Shown here: piece after piece, positions 22,710 through 36,662 of the stretch
Position numbering within the stretch: the stretch's first letter is position 1
How the letters are laid out: every line of letters starts with the position of its first letter
Assembly (NCBI GenBank): GCA_949592205.1
Contig: CATIUR010000001.1
Span: forward strand, 215,704,250-215,768,249
Direction of reading: 5' to 3'
Source of the DNA: Helichrysum umbraculigerum
Taxonomy: Eukaryota > Streptophyta > Magnoliopsida > Asterales > Asteraceae
DNA length: 64,000 nucleotides
Made by a program: the position numbers and the translations under genes
The notes under the pieces: model-generated
Seen by the model: the letters and a program-made list of their open reading frames with translations, nothing else
The model's database searches: none
Told to the model about the DNA's origin: nothing

Positions 22710-24027
22710 GATGGTGGTGCTGCGGTTGCGGTGGGGGAAAAAAAGGGGTTTTTGTTGCGAAATGTGAACGGAGGTTTGTATGTTTTTCAGACTTTTCTAG
22801 AGAGAATTTTGTGTTTGAGTTTCGTTCTATTGTGTGATGTTACCTTTATGCCCCTTTAAGTTATTATCTTGACATTTTAAGTCCTTGTCGTTATGTTGTA
22901 CTTGGTAACATTTTTTTCTTTTTGATGAAAATAATAAATTTATGTAATTATGTATCATGATTCATGATTATGATTATTACTCATCAACTATTAACAAATT
23001 TGGAGCAAGTGATACACAGAGCATGTAAATATGTGAATAATTCCTTTATAACAAAAGAGGTATCACGTCGTGTATTTTTACTATTATAGGTGAACTCTTA
23101 CGAGTAAGAACTATTTGGGATATTGATGACGTATGAGAGGAGAACATGAAAATAAAACTTTAAAAAGGAAATCACGGAAGCTCTATGAAGCTTGACATGA
23201 AAGCGTAAAATCTACATTGTAGTTTGAAAATGCATCATATATGATCACACCACCGTATTGACAAAATTCATAAGAAGTTAAAAGTTTAAATTTATCAGTT
23301 AACGATACATTTAACATTTGTCATACTTGATCACTACTTGTATATAATTTTTAAACATACAACCCTCATATCTGTTATCATTGTGAATCAATATGTAAGA
23401 TTCACTAAGATCATGGATTTTATAAATTCTTGGAATCTCTATTACATAATATCTCATTATATATAATATCTCATTATATATGACACTTACTTTCATCACC
23501 ACAATATATATATTTTTAATGAAAATGTAATTTTGTATATTTTTTAAATCCGAAGAAGATGAAGGGTACAATTTTTATAACAAAATGAGTGTCACGACAC
23601 GTAACATATATGTTGTCAACGATATAATTGTTTTCCCCAAATTTTATATCGTTTTCACATCTAATATGTGAAACTACATACTTTCAAACATACATGTGAA
23701 ATAATAATGGGAAAACGATTAACGTGTCTAAAATTTTTTATATCATTTTACGCTTTTTTTGAATAATAATAAGGCTTTAGAAGAATTTTTTTGTTAAAAA
23801 TGCTCTTAAACAGTTAAACACTTGTTAACTGATGCCATTTTAAACCCTTTAAAAATAAATAAATAAATAAGGGGCATTAACGTGAAACTTCAAACTAAAG
23901 CGCTAATCACCAAAATATCAAACAAAACCGATTCCAACCAAAGTTGTATGTTCATCAGTTAACGTGATCATATCTATATCTATCTATTTATTAATCTAAT
24001 AACGTCTCTCCCAAAACTACCGATCAA
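22637..24027. promoter_or_regulatory. Shared head-to-head promoter region of NAA50 and VHA-c''
   Basis: The 1.39 kb between the two start codons must contain both promoters. Next to NAA50 is a (GAT)n leader repeat (22671-22708). The rest is AT-rich, with no further ORF or named motif recognised. Confidence 0.5.
22671..22708. repeat. (GAT)n microsatellite in the NAA50 leader
   Basis: About eleven GAT units just upstream of the NAA50 start. The apparent poly-Asp ORF on the plus strand is a by-product. Confidence 0.9.
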
Positions 24028-27000
24028 ATGTCAGGCGCTATTGTAATCGGAGCATCAGGATCATGGGCAAGAGCATTGGTTAAGATCTCACCTTACACCT
24101 TCTCCGCCATCGGTATTGCCCTCTCTATCGGCGTTTCCGTCTTAGGTGCCGCCTGGTAATAATTACTGATTCCCTTCCTATCCTATGTAATATATTTGAT
24201 TTAACCTAACTTTTGGGCGGTTTTAGGGGAATTTATATAACAGGAAGTAGTTTGATCGGTGCGGCAATTAAAGCTCCACGTATTACATCCAAGAATCTTA
24301 TTAGGTATGTTTTGATTTTAATTTAGTTAATTACTAAAGCCCTAGGGTTTTGAATTTTTATATGTTTATTTACTCTAGTGTTTAAAGTTTTGGTTGATGT
24401 TCTTATGTTTTCCCTCTGATATTGTAACTGTGAGGATGTGATCTTGTAACTGTAATTGAATTTATTTATTTTTTGAGCAATTAGTGACTCCTTTTGTGTC
24501 GAAATGCTGTATTTTGAAGGATAAGATGCTGGATGAAACTGGCTAGATGACTTACATTATTTTGTCGAGTAGATCTCAGAGTGCTATTATTAGGTATTGA
24601 TGTGTTTAGGAATAGAGGCAATTAATTGAACAAGATGGGATAATATAGGTGATGTCTAGATTAATGGTTGTAGTTTGATAATTCTGTCAGTTGTAGCAGA
24701 GTGTTTGTGAATGGCACTTTACAATATGATGAGATTCGTATGCAACATCATGAGGATGGTTGTTATCTTACTTTAGTAAGTATATTATCCGTTCTTATGA
24801 TTTTAATATACTTAATGAAAAAATTTTGCAAGTTTGAGTGTTTGACGTCATTATCCAAATCCACGAATTATAATGCGCCTTTGGTTGTGAAATTTTTTAA
24901 AAGTTTGGCAATATATTTTCACACCGTTTGAGGTTTCTTTTTTTGTCATCTCCAAGTACTTCTACCAAAAGGTTAGTAGAAGAGGCATAGGTTGCGAAGA
25001 TTGAGATTATCATATATTCAAATGAATTTAAGGAATTGACATTAATGGGAGTTGGTTGGAACTTTGGGGGCTCATCTCCTTTATGTTGCAAGATGATATA
25101 TTCATTTATTTATTTATTTTATTTTTTTCCATTTACTCTTATAAATCCCTTATTTATTTGCAATTTCAAGTGAATTGGTTCAAGAGGTCATACTTTGCTT
25201 TTCTCATTGACAAAGTAATGGAGTAGTATTTCGGAAGAAGACTTTATACTGACCTGATATATAGGTATCATGGATGGGTAGCAAATTTGATGTAGTTTGC
25301 TTGAATGCTTTATTACCTCTTACAGTTAATTGAATTTCTAGGATAATTACAATCAATGCTATGGAGTTTAGGATATATTTCTTGTGAAATTAAAAATGAA
25401 CTGTATAAATGTATTCCATTTAATTTTTATCTGATAGTTTTTGCTCAAAACCTGGAGACTTTGTAATCAAGGACTCAAAAGATGTTACCTTTGACTCCTA
25501 AAGCTAGAAGTAGGAGTGTAGGACTTTCTTATGAGAAGTAGTTAGTGTGCCATGATAGAAATTCTGAAAGCATTTCTTCCTTTGACATTTGAGGTAGTCT
25601 TACTCCAGCTCAATCAGTGTTGCAAATGCGTGGCAGCGTGAACGTAGAAAAGACATCATTTATTTTAATGGATTACATTGTCACAAGTGTTATCCCATAT
25701 ACATTATAAGGTGGATAACTATATTATACAAACACACCAGTCCATCGTGTTCTCGCCCTCATAAGTAGATGGTTTTTTCTTAAAGGGCAAATATGTAAAG
25801 GTCGAATCCCAACTAGTACACTGCATATGGATGTTTAGGTAGTATAAGAAATGGAATAGGATTCAGTCCAACACCATTAGAGGAATCAATCGATGAATGA
25901 GAGAACATCATCTAATTCAAGATACAAGATGTTCATATAATCACCCCTAGTATGAACCATCTAAACAAGATGCAGCAGAGAGTGTTATGTCGCAAGTCAA
26001 CTGATGTGCATTTTGGAACTGCTTATATGATTAATCTGTGTTAAAGTTGCAATAATAAGTTTTTTATACTTTGATAAATAGATTCTGCTTTAGGTTTCTT
26101 GATTTTCTAAATCATCAGTTTTAGATAGTTTCATGCCAGCTGCATTAAAATTGATTATTTAAGAGTTTGAGGCAGTTAACTACTTATCTCTTCTTATAAC
26201 CTACTCCGAGGCATGTTCTCCCGTTTCACAACGTGTGTCCCTTTTCTTTTCTTTCTTATAAGAACGTCATTTCTGGCATGTTTATGTATTAGTTTCTTAG
26301 ATAATCAGGATTTACCAAGCATATATTGATTCAAACAACTATCTATTTGATTTTTACTTCTAAAAATTAGAAGCACAATCAGACCTATCTTCTTAAGCTC
26401 ATATTTGTACACTGATTATCTGACTGCAAAGTTTAATTTCTTATAATTACTAACCACACATGACATATTTAGACTCCCTTTATGTCCATGTAAATTAAAG
26501 ATCGCCTATAATTAGGCCTGTAAACGAACCGAACGAACACGAACGGAGTCTGTTCGTGTTCGTTCATTAAGGTTTTGACGAACAAATGAACGAACACGAA
26601 CGGATAGGCGAACGGATTTTGTTGTTCATGTTCGTTCATTAAGAAAATTTGTTTGTTCACGAACACAAACGAACGTACACGAACAAACACATAATTTAAT
26701 GCATTTCTTCATTAATACCTTAAACGAACCTCAATAAACATAAACGAACATACACACACACACACACACACACACATCTATACATATATATTATATAACT
26801 TGAAACTTTGCGATGCATATTCAACATTACAAAACGATCACAATATGAAGATAAATTCATTTGCTTGGTCCGATCGTTGGAAAGAGTAGCACATCTGGAA
26901 CTAGTGGAGGGAGAGAGTGGATGTGTTTTTGGAGTGGAGGGAAATGTGATATGAAAATATAAGGTAAAAATATCTAGATGTTTAATATTATCAAATGAAA

Positions 27001-28538
27001 ATATCAAAATATTAATAATATTCTATTTGATATTTAGCCTTATCAAAATAACATATACAAATATGTATTAATTTAATTAAACTATTAGTTAATAAACGAA
27101 CATTTAAATGAACGTTCACGAACATGTTATCGAACGTTCACGAACGTAAATGAACGAACGAGACATGTGTTCATGTTCGTTCATATAATTAAACGAACTT
27201 AAAAATTTGTTCATGTTCGTTCATATAACGAAACGAACGAACATAAACGAACTTCCCGCCGAACGGTTTGCGAATAGTTCGCCGAACGTTCAGTTCGCTT
27301 ACAGGCCTACCTATAATCATTCTGTTGGCACCCCTTGGCCTAACATGTGACATTCATTCATCCAATCATGTATCTAAGTCTTACCTTGCCTGCACAATCA
27401 GAGTGTAAAAATCAAAGAATTTTGTATGGTGAACTGTTAATATGCTAAGGGTCATATTAAGTAATCTTATACTCCAAAATAGCTTAATGATACAACTGTT
27501 GGAGATATGAATCAAAATGCATAAACTCAAAGTTGAGGGATTAGTATACTTGTATCGGTCTACATAAATAAGTAGAGCCAGCAAGCTAACTATTACATAG
27601 TTATTAATCCTGGAGTTGCATATTTGTGTATCCGATGCTATAGTGTAATTGGTTGAAGGGAGCAAATGACCATATGTACAAGAGTTAATTATGGAGGTGA
27701 CACTGTGCAACTCTTTATTAGGAGATATGTTATTTATTTCACATTATAGTCTTACTAGCTCTTTTATCTCAGAACATCTGGGGTTAGGCTAAATAAGGTA
27801 GCCACTAACAATAATAAAATGGTAACAAACATAAACTCATAAAGAGGATAGCCCTCTAGGATCTTGAGACATACTCATGAAACTTAACGATTCGCTTACA
27901 ATTTACTTACTGATAGTCGTCTGTTCCATTTCTTTAGTCATCATATGTTATCAAATGTACTTTTACTACTCGATGCATTTGTTATGGTTTGTTATTTATC
28001 ATATCTATATTTTGTTTTATCAAATGTTATCATACCATTGGTGTGCTAATAATATCCACAACTTTATCAGTAATCCTCCCTGGGGTTGTGATCTAACTCA
28101 AGCATGTATGTGATCTCAGTGTCATCTTCTGTGAAGCGGTTGCTATATATGGTGTTATTGTGGCCATTATTTTACAAACAAAATTGGAGAGCGTTCCAGC
28201 TTCACAAATATATGAACCCGAGTCTCTTAGAGCAGGATATGCAATTTTTGCCTCTGGAATCATTGTTGGTTTTGCAAATCTTGTATGCGGGTAGGTCCCA
28301 GTTATAATCATCTCACTAATTTATCAACAAATATTCTGTTTGTTGTCGGTTTAATCTCTTCTTTAACAGGTTATGTGTGGGGATTATTGGGAGTAGCTGC
28401 GCCCTATCTGATGCCCAAAACTCGTCACTGTTTGTGAAAATTCTTGTAATCGAAATCTTCGGTAGTGCATTGGGGTTGTTTGGTGTTATCGTCGGAATAA
28501 TAATGTCGGCTCAAGCCACCTGGCCTTCAAAAGTATAA
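24028..28538 (+). CDS. VHA-c'': V-type proton ATPase proteolipid subunit c''
   Basis: Four exons (24028-24155, 24227-24304, 28120-28290, 28370-28538) join in frame to 181 residues, the normal length. Subunit c'' is part of the membrane rotor ring (Vo) that carries protons across vacuolar and endomembrane compartments. The very hydrophobic protein has helices around ISPYTFSAIGIALSIGVSVL, SVIFCEAVAIYGVIVAIIL, the FASGIIVGFANLVCGLCVGI block and ILVIEIFGSALGLFGVIVGI. Membrane glutamates are E74 (FCEAV) and E154 (VIEIF), the expected proton-binding type. It is near-identical to the Arabidopsis protein after the first 15 residues. Intron 2 (24305-28119, 3.8 kb) is enlarged by a hAT element. Confidence 0.95.
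26513..27309. mobile_element. Non-autonomous hAT element in VHA-c'' intron 2
   Basis: Inverted ends TAGGCCTGTAAACGAAC and GTTCGCTTACAGGCCTA-like are flanked by a perfect 8 bp duplication CCTATAAT (26505-26512 and 27310-27317). Subterminal regions on both sides are packed with CGAACGAAC/GTTCGTTC repeats in both orientations, likely transposase-binding sites. A (CA)n run lies at 26752-26776. No transposase ORF. Confidence 0.9.
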
Positions 28539-30130
28539 TATTGGCTTCTTTTAGCAGTTGAACAACACAAAATCAATCCTTGTGTGTGTGTGCATATCTA
28601 GAGAAGTTTTTTTGTAGAAACGGAAGAAGGAATAAATGTGTGTCGATTCTGTTTTTCTTGATGTATCTTAGCCAATAAAAATTCGTTCCCGTGTTTCGAT
28701 TCATGTATAATCTTTATACTCATCTTCATGTAGAGGACGTTTGTATAAGACATGTTTTTTTGTTGGTTTTGTTTCAAAAGGATGAATTATGTATCCACGA
28801 ATACATGCATTGTGACTTGTGAGTGGATACTATGTAGTATTTAGTTACACACACTATCTTACATTAACTGTCTCTGTTTTTTTTTTTTTGTTGTTGGAGG
28901 CCTGTATAATTGAGAGAGAAAGAGAGTATTACCCTTGCCCTTGTATTCAATCCACAAACTAAATCTTCACATTATTATTATGAGATTTTAAAGAAGAATC
29001 ATGATATTATGATGAAATAGGAGAATATAAAATTATGAGATTTCATAACATTTTAAAGGTTAACATTACCCTTGCAAATCTTTCTAATAATAAATACATA
29101 AAAATAATAATTTTTCTTAAATTACTTGGTGAATATTAAATCACCCAAATACACATATGCATTATTTCTCTCCAATGAAAATAAGAAAGATAAATTTTTA
29201 TATTTTTTTAAAATAAAACATAGATTTCTATAAGCTTAAATAGTGAATAGTACTATTTCTTTGCAATATTTGTTTATGTTATCATTATGGCTGTATAAAT
29301 AAACTATGAGTTAAAAGTTTTCACAAACTCATAAAGTAAATGATTTAAGTGGCTAATATTATGAGTAACATATGAATCATATACTTAAAACTCAAAGCAT
29401 ATATGCAAGTAATGTCAATTGATTGTGTAAAAATAGACTATTTAGTTTGTGAATTGTATAAGAGGTGTCATATTTATAATAATTATACATAATTTATTAG
29501 CGATTTTGATGATTTGGTTATATCTCATTCGCAACGCGAGGACAGGAAATCTTGTTTATATCATTTTATAAAATTTTATTTGTTAAAATGTTGTAAGTGT
29601 AGTATATTTTATTTTTTAATCATCATTGTATCATACATTCATACTTCATAAGTTCATTTTCACTTTTGAGTAGATTGACTTCAAGTCTTAACTTTTACTA
29701 CAACTTGAAAATTAAGTAGTTTATTCATTTTATCTTAATAATTACTTGGTATAAAAAAATGTTTTTTACTTGCTAGATTTTTTGATCTTTCTGAATTACG
29801 GATTTAATTATTTAGACTCCCAATGAGCTTTTAGCCGGCTTCCTTTTGCACCAGAACTTTAGCCGTTACCCCTATAACCGCCTTCCTTTTGCACCTATAT
29901 ATATATATACACACGAAACACGAATTAAATCATTTGGCGCTTATTTCATTTTACACACAAATTCATCGCGAACACAATTTCTAGGGTTTCGTGCGATTCC
30001 TTCACCGATTCGTCACACATTTCATTCATATAGCTTTTTAGTTACTGATTCGTAAACCTCCTGTGGCCGGAGCTCTCGATCATCGGAAAACCTAGACATT
30101 ACTGTGAAATCGAGTAATTTGAATCCAAAA
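28539..30130. other. Intergenic: VHA-c'' 3' UTR and ZYP1 promoter/leader
   Basis: AT-rich. The VHA-c'' 3' UTR is followed by about 1 kb with no recognised gene. Just before ZYP1 a CTATATATATATATAC run at about 29895-29910 is a possible TATA box and gives a leader of roughly 200 nt. Confidence 0.45.
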
Positions 30131-33100
30131 ATGAGCAAGCTAGTAGGTTTATCAGGCATGAAGAGCTTAGATCAGTTCAAATCATCGTTAGGATCGTCTA
30201 GTTCTGGTGCTGCAAAAGCTTTTCAGATCTCTTCACGGCAACCTTCCTATTCGAATTCAAATCCGTCAGGAAGTTTCGCTAATTTGAAGCTTGCTGCAGG
30301 TATTTCATCGGCTACTCTGAGCTTATTGATTTTAGGTTTAAATTTTTTTATAAGTTTCCGTAAAGTGAATCGTTTTCTTTCGTGTAGAGAAATTAGCTAA
30401 AGAGCAAGCTTCTGCGAAAACAGATCTTGACCTAGCGGTATGATTAATAGTTTTCTATATATCTATATGTGTATATCTGTCTTATACAAAGAGTTTGATG
30501 TATCGATGTCTAATTCTGTGCCGTGATTGTTCTATTGTAAATGTAATATGAAATTTTGATGTATAGATGCTTATTTCTGTGCATTGATTGAAGTAGGTGC
30601 TTTATTATAAATGGATACTACTTGTAATATCATGTTTATTTTGTATGTAATCTCGCTTTATAGTTAGAGGCACTTTTTTCTGATAATTGTATCACATTCA
30701 CTGTGTAGTTGTGGTTATGTGCTTATGCATCACTCCATGTGTCAAATAATTAGAATTCAATTGGATTTGAGGATCACTGATTATATTTGGAATGTTCAAG
30801 GCTGTAGTAGAATACTGAAGTGTGATAGTTTGATTAGTTTGAATATGTGTCTGTGTGTGTTATGTCATGCGTACATATAAATACCGAAACAATATTGTTT
30901 AGAGGCATGGTAGCCTTATTATAACTATGCATAAACTGTTTGTACATGGAGGCTTGAGTGCATGCGCGTGCGCTTGTTATACTCTGTTTATTGTGGTGAA
31001 TTGGGTGGCGAAACCTTGCTAAAAATTGCAATGGGTGCAGAATTCTAAGATAAAGAAATTGTCAGACACTATTCATGCGTTGGAAGAAAAGTTGCAGAAT
31101 GTTTATAATGAAAATGCTCAGCTTAAAGTGAAGCAGAGAGAAGATGAGAAACTTTGGAGAGGACTAGAGTCAAAGTTTTGTTCTACGAAGACCATATGTG
31201 ATCAACTTACTGAAACCTTACAAACTTTAGCAGACCAGGTTCAGGATGGTAAGAGGTTTATATTTGATCCTTGATTCCTACATTATGAGTTAGTTATGGC
31301 CGTAATTATCATTGTTCTGCTTCTACAGCTGAGAAAGACAAAGTCTTCTTTTCAAATAAGCTGTCTGATACTTCAGTAGCTCTTGACAATCTGAATAGTC
31401 AGATGAAGTCTTTGTCTCTTAGGCTGGAATCGTCCGAAGAAACTATTAGAAATCGTAAGTTAAATCTTCCTATTATACAGTCTTCTATATTGGAAAATAT
31501 TAGGGTTGAAATTTTACAGAATTTGGTTAGTATTTTTGAATGTGTGGAATTCTGCTTGCAGGTGACAGAGAGTTGAATGAACTTGGCATTGACAAGGAAA
31601 ACTTAGAGAAACAACTTAGAGATGAACATTGCAAAGTTCTCACTCTCATCAATGAAAGAGGTATTGATATATTCTAATATATGTTAATGTTTATTTCCCT
31701 ATGTGTTGCTGTGAGACATAAGGATTTCACATTGTTTGCATGTCATTTTATTTTATTATTTGCAGATAATCTAACCAAGACCTTGGAGGGGACTGTAGCA
31801 TCCAATGAATCAACCATAGAGAGCCTGACATCTAGGTTGAGTGAATTGCAACTTGAGCTAATATCAAAGGAAGATAGGCTAAAAAACATGCATGACTTGT
31901 GTGAAAGAAAGGAGAAAGAGAATACTGATCTAATGGACAGTAACAAGAAGTTTACTGAGCATTTAGACAAAGCAATGCAGGAGAATGGGAGCCTAGAAAA
32001 TTTTGTTAACATGATGGCAGTTAAGCTGGCAGATCTGGATAAACAGAGTCTAGCCTTTTGGGAGAAGGTTCTTCAAGTCGATGCTTTCGTTACTTCTTGC
32101 TTTGACTTGGTACAAGAAGAAAAAAAGCTTGTGTCACAAAAGGCACAACGGAATAATGATTTGCTTCATAGTCAACTTTTGAATACCACATTCGAAAAAG
32201 ATGCATTACAGTTGGTCAATCAAGATCTGAAAAATAAGATCACTGAGCTCCAGAATGATTTAAAGTTCACAATGGCCCAGCATGCAGAAGAATGTCACCT
32301 AGCAGAAGAGAAGGTTCAGAAGTTAGAGTCTGAAGCAGCAGCACTTCTTTCTAAGAAAGCTGAATTGGATAACCTTATTACCACATTGGAGGATAAGATC
32401 CGTTCTATCTCTGAAGCTTCCAGAATATCAGAGATACAAATGGTGCACACTTGTATGACTATTAGAAAATTGATCATCATGCTATTATATTATGGTTGAT
32501 CTGTATTTTATTGTTAAACATGCAGCAAGACTTTCAATTGAAGTATTCCGAGTCTGAAAGTGATAATAAAGAGATGATCAGAAATCTTCAATCAGAGATA
32601 CATATTAAGAAAGAGGAAATAGATACTCTGAGAGATGAAGTTATGAAGCACGAACAACATGTTGATTCACTGGAGAAACAAGTCAATGAGCTTCATAGCT
32701 TAGTACAGGAGAAGGAACAGGTTGTTTTGGAAATTAAGGGAAGAGAGAAACAGCTGGAAGATCAAAATTCAGAGGTTTTCTCCCTGCTATTCATATCTAA
32801 AGTTGTTATTTTGTAGGTTATCGTGATATATATAACATTCGTGTGAGTTTTAATAATCTATAGGCTCAGAAGTTGCTCGTTGAAGCTGAAGGTAATGTCG
32901 CGGAAGCTAAGAAGCAATACGATCAGATGTTAAAAAGTAAACAGTTAGAACTGTCTAGGCATTTGAAGGAAATTTCTCAGAGGAATGATCAGGTAAGGTC
33001 CACTGTCATGTGTCTGTATCAACCTTTCAGATGATGAGGCAAACTGACACTGAATTATATTATTAGGCTATTAATGATATTCGAAGGAAGTATGAAGCGG

Positions 33101-34802
33101 AAAAACAGGAATGCATTAATCTTGAGAAAGAAAAGGTTGGACATTCATTATCTTTTGCTCACTGACTTGTTGGATCTTTCAATCGTATTTCTATATCTTT
33201 GTTCTCAGGCTGAAAAGGCAATCGTAGATATGGAAAAGAAATGTGACAGAAAGCTATCAGAATGCATAGAGGAATCCAAACAAAAAGTGATGAAGATAGA
33301 GGGAGAACACACTTCTTTGGTATGTTATGGGAAATAGGACGCCTCTTAATTAAGAAAATTATTTTTAGTATATTGGTTTAAAGTAGACAGATATAAATAC
33401 TTGTTGTGCTCATTTTGCAGGTTAATAAAATACGGCAAGAGAATGATAAAAAGGAAGCTGATCTAAGATCTAATCATTGTGAAGAGTTAAGAAAACTTCA
33501 ACTCCAGGCTGAGAACCAATTAAAAGAGGTACATACTTATCCATCGCTGTGGTCTGATTCATAATGAACGCATATACGCACTTTTAAATTGCTAACTTTC
33601 ACAATGAATTCAGAAAACCAAGTTACTCAAGAATCAACATGAAGCTGAGTTAAGGGAATTGAGGTCTCAGCATGACGAGGAGTGCAGGCATCTTGAAGAG
33701 GAGCTGAATTTACAGAAGGACAAGGTATGCATAGATCAAATTCATGATTTTCAAGTAATAAATCCACTTGATTTACTCCCCAAAGAGATGGTATATCACT
33801 ACAGGAAGAGAGGCAGAAGGCTTTGTTGCAGTTGCAACTGAAAGTAATGAGTGATCAGCCCCAAGAAGATCAGGAAGTAACCTCAAGAAAGGCATGCATA
33901 TCTAACATTAAATGCAAACAAAAAATACGTTAGTGATCCTTATTATGAAGTACACTGTTTCTGTTCCATGTAGGATTTGCCTTACATGAATGCTACACAA
34001 CCACCAGTATCAAACATGGTGAAGAAAGCAGAGAAAGCTAAACCAGGAGGTGTAATTAGCATTCCCAAGCATAGTAAAAAGGTGGAGTATTCACATCTAC
34101 CTCCCATATACATGCACCTATACTTATACATATGCATATACATACATAGACAATACCTATATATTCATATTATTTATTATTTAAACTGCCTACGATAGTA
34201 TAGATTGCTACCCACTGCTGTTCTGCATATTATTGAATAAGTGGAAAAGATGCAGTAAGAAATGATAAATCTGGCCTAGTATGCTGATGGTTTGGTTGGT
34301 GTTTGAATAATTAGCTATCTTATGTAGTATGTGTAATTAAGTTATTTTTCATTTATTAAACTAAAACTCAAGGGCTTAACTGAGTTACAAAAGCTGCTAT
34401 CTCGGCAGGTAACTCACCATGAGTACGAAGTTGAAACATCCAATGGAACAATCACAAAGCGCCGTAAAACAAAAAGTACAATCATGTTTCAGGTATGGTG
34501 TTCTTGTCTGTTTACACTCTGTTTATTCTGTATCTGTATTGACATTTTGTGTTGTCTTGTCTGGAAGGATCCAAAAAAGAACAAGAGGCGAACACCAAAA
34601 GCCACAACTCCTAGAGATGCTATCACGGTAACTTTAAGTCTGTGAGCTGGAACTACTACTGTTCTGTATGAACTTAACATAATTATTGAAATATGAACAG
34701 CGAATGAAGGGAGGGAGTCAACAAAATCCTCCTAATATTGGCGATTTGTTCAGTGAAGGATCATTGAACCCATATGTAGACGATCCTTACGCATTTGACT
34801 AG
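30131..34802 (+). CDS. ZYP1: Synaptonemal complex transverse filament protein ZYP1
   Basis: Seventeen exons join in frame to about 848 residues: 30131-30299, 30388-30437, 31041-31248, 31329-31454, 31562-31660, 31766-32442, 32526-32774, 32864-32992, 33067-33135, 33209-33319, 33421-33528, 33614-33724, 33805-33891, 33974-34081, 34409-34492, 34568-34627, 34701-34802. ZYP1 spans the central region of the synaptonemal complex, aligning homologues and shaping crossover number in meiosis. The start MSKLVGLSGMKSLDQF is favoured because it matches the family N-terminus; there is no earlier in-frame ATG nearby. Residues about 57-730 are continuous coiled coil, with family blocks KQREDEKLWRGLESKFCSTK and SKQLELSRHLKEISQRNDQA. 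The tail is basic (KRRKTK near 784-789, KKNKRR), suited to chromatin contact. The intron 13 donor is GC, or GT if exon 13 ends at 33876. Confidence 0.95.
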
Positions 34803-36558
34803 AGGTAATATCTGACGCCTTGTTCTTTTACAAGAAAACGTCTTCCTAAATATGCATAACCTAACCTAAAAATAGCCCCTTGTGCAGTGTAAGCAGATCG
34901 AGTAAGTCTTCCGCTCAGGCAGTCTCAGCTTTCCATAGTGAACTCACCTGTTGTCAAGTGTTGGTAAGTGATTTAATTGTGCTAAATGTCAATAAAGAAC
35001 AAACACTGTTGTAATTGAAATTGAAGAACTTACTTGGATTTGATGTGAATTGATGCTCATGTCATGGTTGTAAAGGCTTCAAAAAACTTTCTTATGCCTT
35101 GAATTGATGAACAAATTATGAGATATTGCATTCTTCTCATTTTTACTTGATCCAAGTGAAGTTATTCACAGGAATAACTTGTATGGCACTATCTTCATGG
35201 ATAATTGTATGCTAGCTATGAATGCCTTGTATATGATTGTGACTAGATGTTGGGTAAATTGGAAGAACAAATTACAATTCCATTGACTTTATTACGAGTA
35301 AACGCTGGGCAAGTTGGCAGAATACAGTTGTGACTAAGTGGTAGATTTGTTGTGGATAGATTTGTTATCTGTTCACAAATGGGCAGAATTTGATACTGTA
35401 AGGCTAAAAAAATGTGCTTATCTCATATTGATGACATGGTTGGAAAAAAATCCCGAATTTTCATTTGGGAGTGCTTACCTCATATGTACGGCAAGTTCAC
35501 TAATTCAAATGCTAGAAGCATTGTTGTATGCTGGATGTGATATGTTGTACGGTGTATATGTTGATTCAGTTAAGTTTTACATCTGTATATGTGTGTGATA
35601 TGTGTTTTTCAAGTAATCAGAATTTAGAAACCAGGGTTGTACCTGAGATTTTCGCGCCATTGAGTAAAAATATATAACGAGGCCTAAAATATAAGACGTG
35701 GTATGTTTTTGGAAGTCATGTTCCTTATGCAACGAAAATTCGAATGGAATAAACTACTGAAGTAAAAAATTAACTCCGTATTTATCAAAGAAGAAAAAAT
35801 TGTTTAAAATGAAAGGTAATGTAAAATGATAGATGAGATCAAAGTATTAAGAAATTGGATAATTTTACATGAGTTAAATAAAACTAATGAGCAGTTAAGA
35901 TCACATGTGAAATTTGTTGAAACAAATGAACCTAACAAACATGTATCTTCAACATATGATTAATGTGATGTGATTTCGTCTTAAAATATAAGGTTGGAAA
36001 TTTATTAAGTGGTAAAGTTTCAACAATTTCACTAAATAACTAGATAAAGATACAAGAAAAGCTCACCTTTAAAGAAAATTTTAAATTATTATACATATAA
36101 TCAAAATTCAAATATCATTTACAAATGAAAATACGATGCTAATTGTATAAATTAGTTATACTCTTATTATAATGTCATGGACGGAAGTTGTAATATAACT
36201 TTCACTATAACCTAAAATCATGAAATTTCGTTATCAAAATTTTTTTATTTGATTTTTTAGTTGGAATCGTTTATTGAACATTGGATTTTTTAAGTTTTCT
36301 TCATCTCAATTTTCACCCTTATTTCTTTAGTTTTCTAAATTGTTTTATTACTTTTAATTATGATAGCTTTTTTTTTTTTTTATCTCAAATTTAATTTATT
36401 TTGTAATCTTAAATCTTAACACGAGCTTCATGGATAGGTAGATCAACTTGCTTCTATTAGTTTCAATTATACAACTTAATTACAATTATGTATGCAACTA
36501 GTAAGACGTGTATAGTTTATTATATGTGAAATTTATATGATTGTTAAACTTAACCAAG

Positions 36559-36560
<2 letters not shown>
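34803..36560. other. ZYP1 3' UTR and intergenic DNA
   Basis: Starts with a possible 3' UTR intron (GT after 34804, AG near 34890). The remainder is AT-rich, without recognised genes. The ORF at 35338-35598 has no family features. Confidence 0.35.

Positions 36561-36610
<50 letters not shown>
36561..36610. repeat. (AT)25 microsatellite at the left edge of the viral insertion
   Basis: A pure AT dinucleotide run of 50 bp, directly followed by non-host-like sequence leading into the caulimovirid ORFs. Confidence 0.95.
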
Positions 36611-36612
<2 letters not shown>

Positions 36613-36662
36613 CCATGGCCTTTCTTTTTGAGGTGGTAGGATATAGATAAATTGTTCATATT

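Noticed and set aside
22671..22859. Poly-Asp ORF
   Set aside because: Translation of the (GAT)n repeat in the NAA50 leader, on the opposite strand to the gene.
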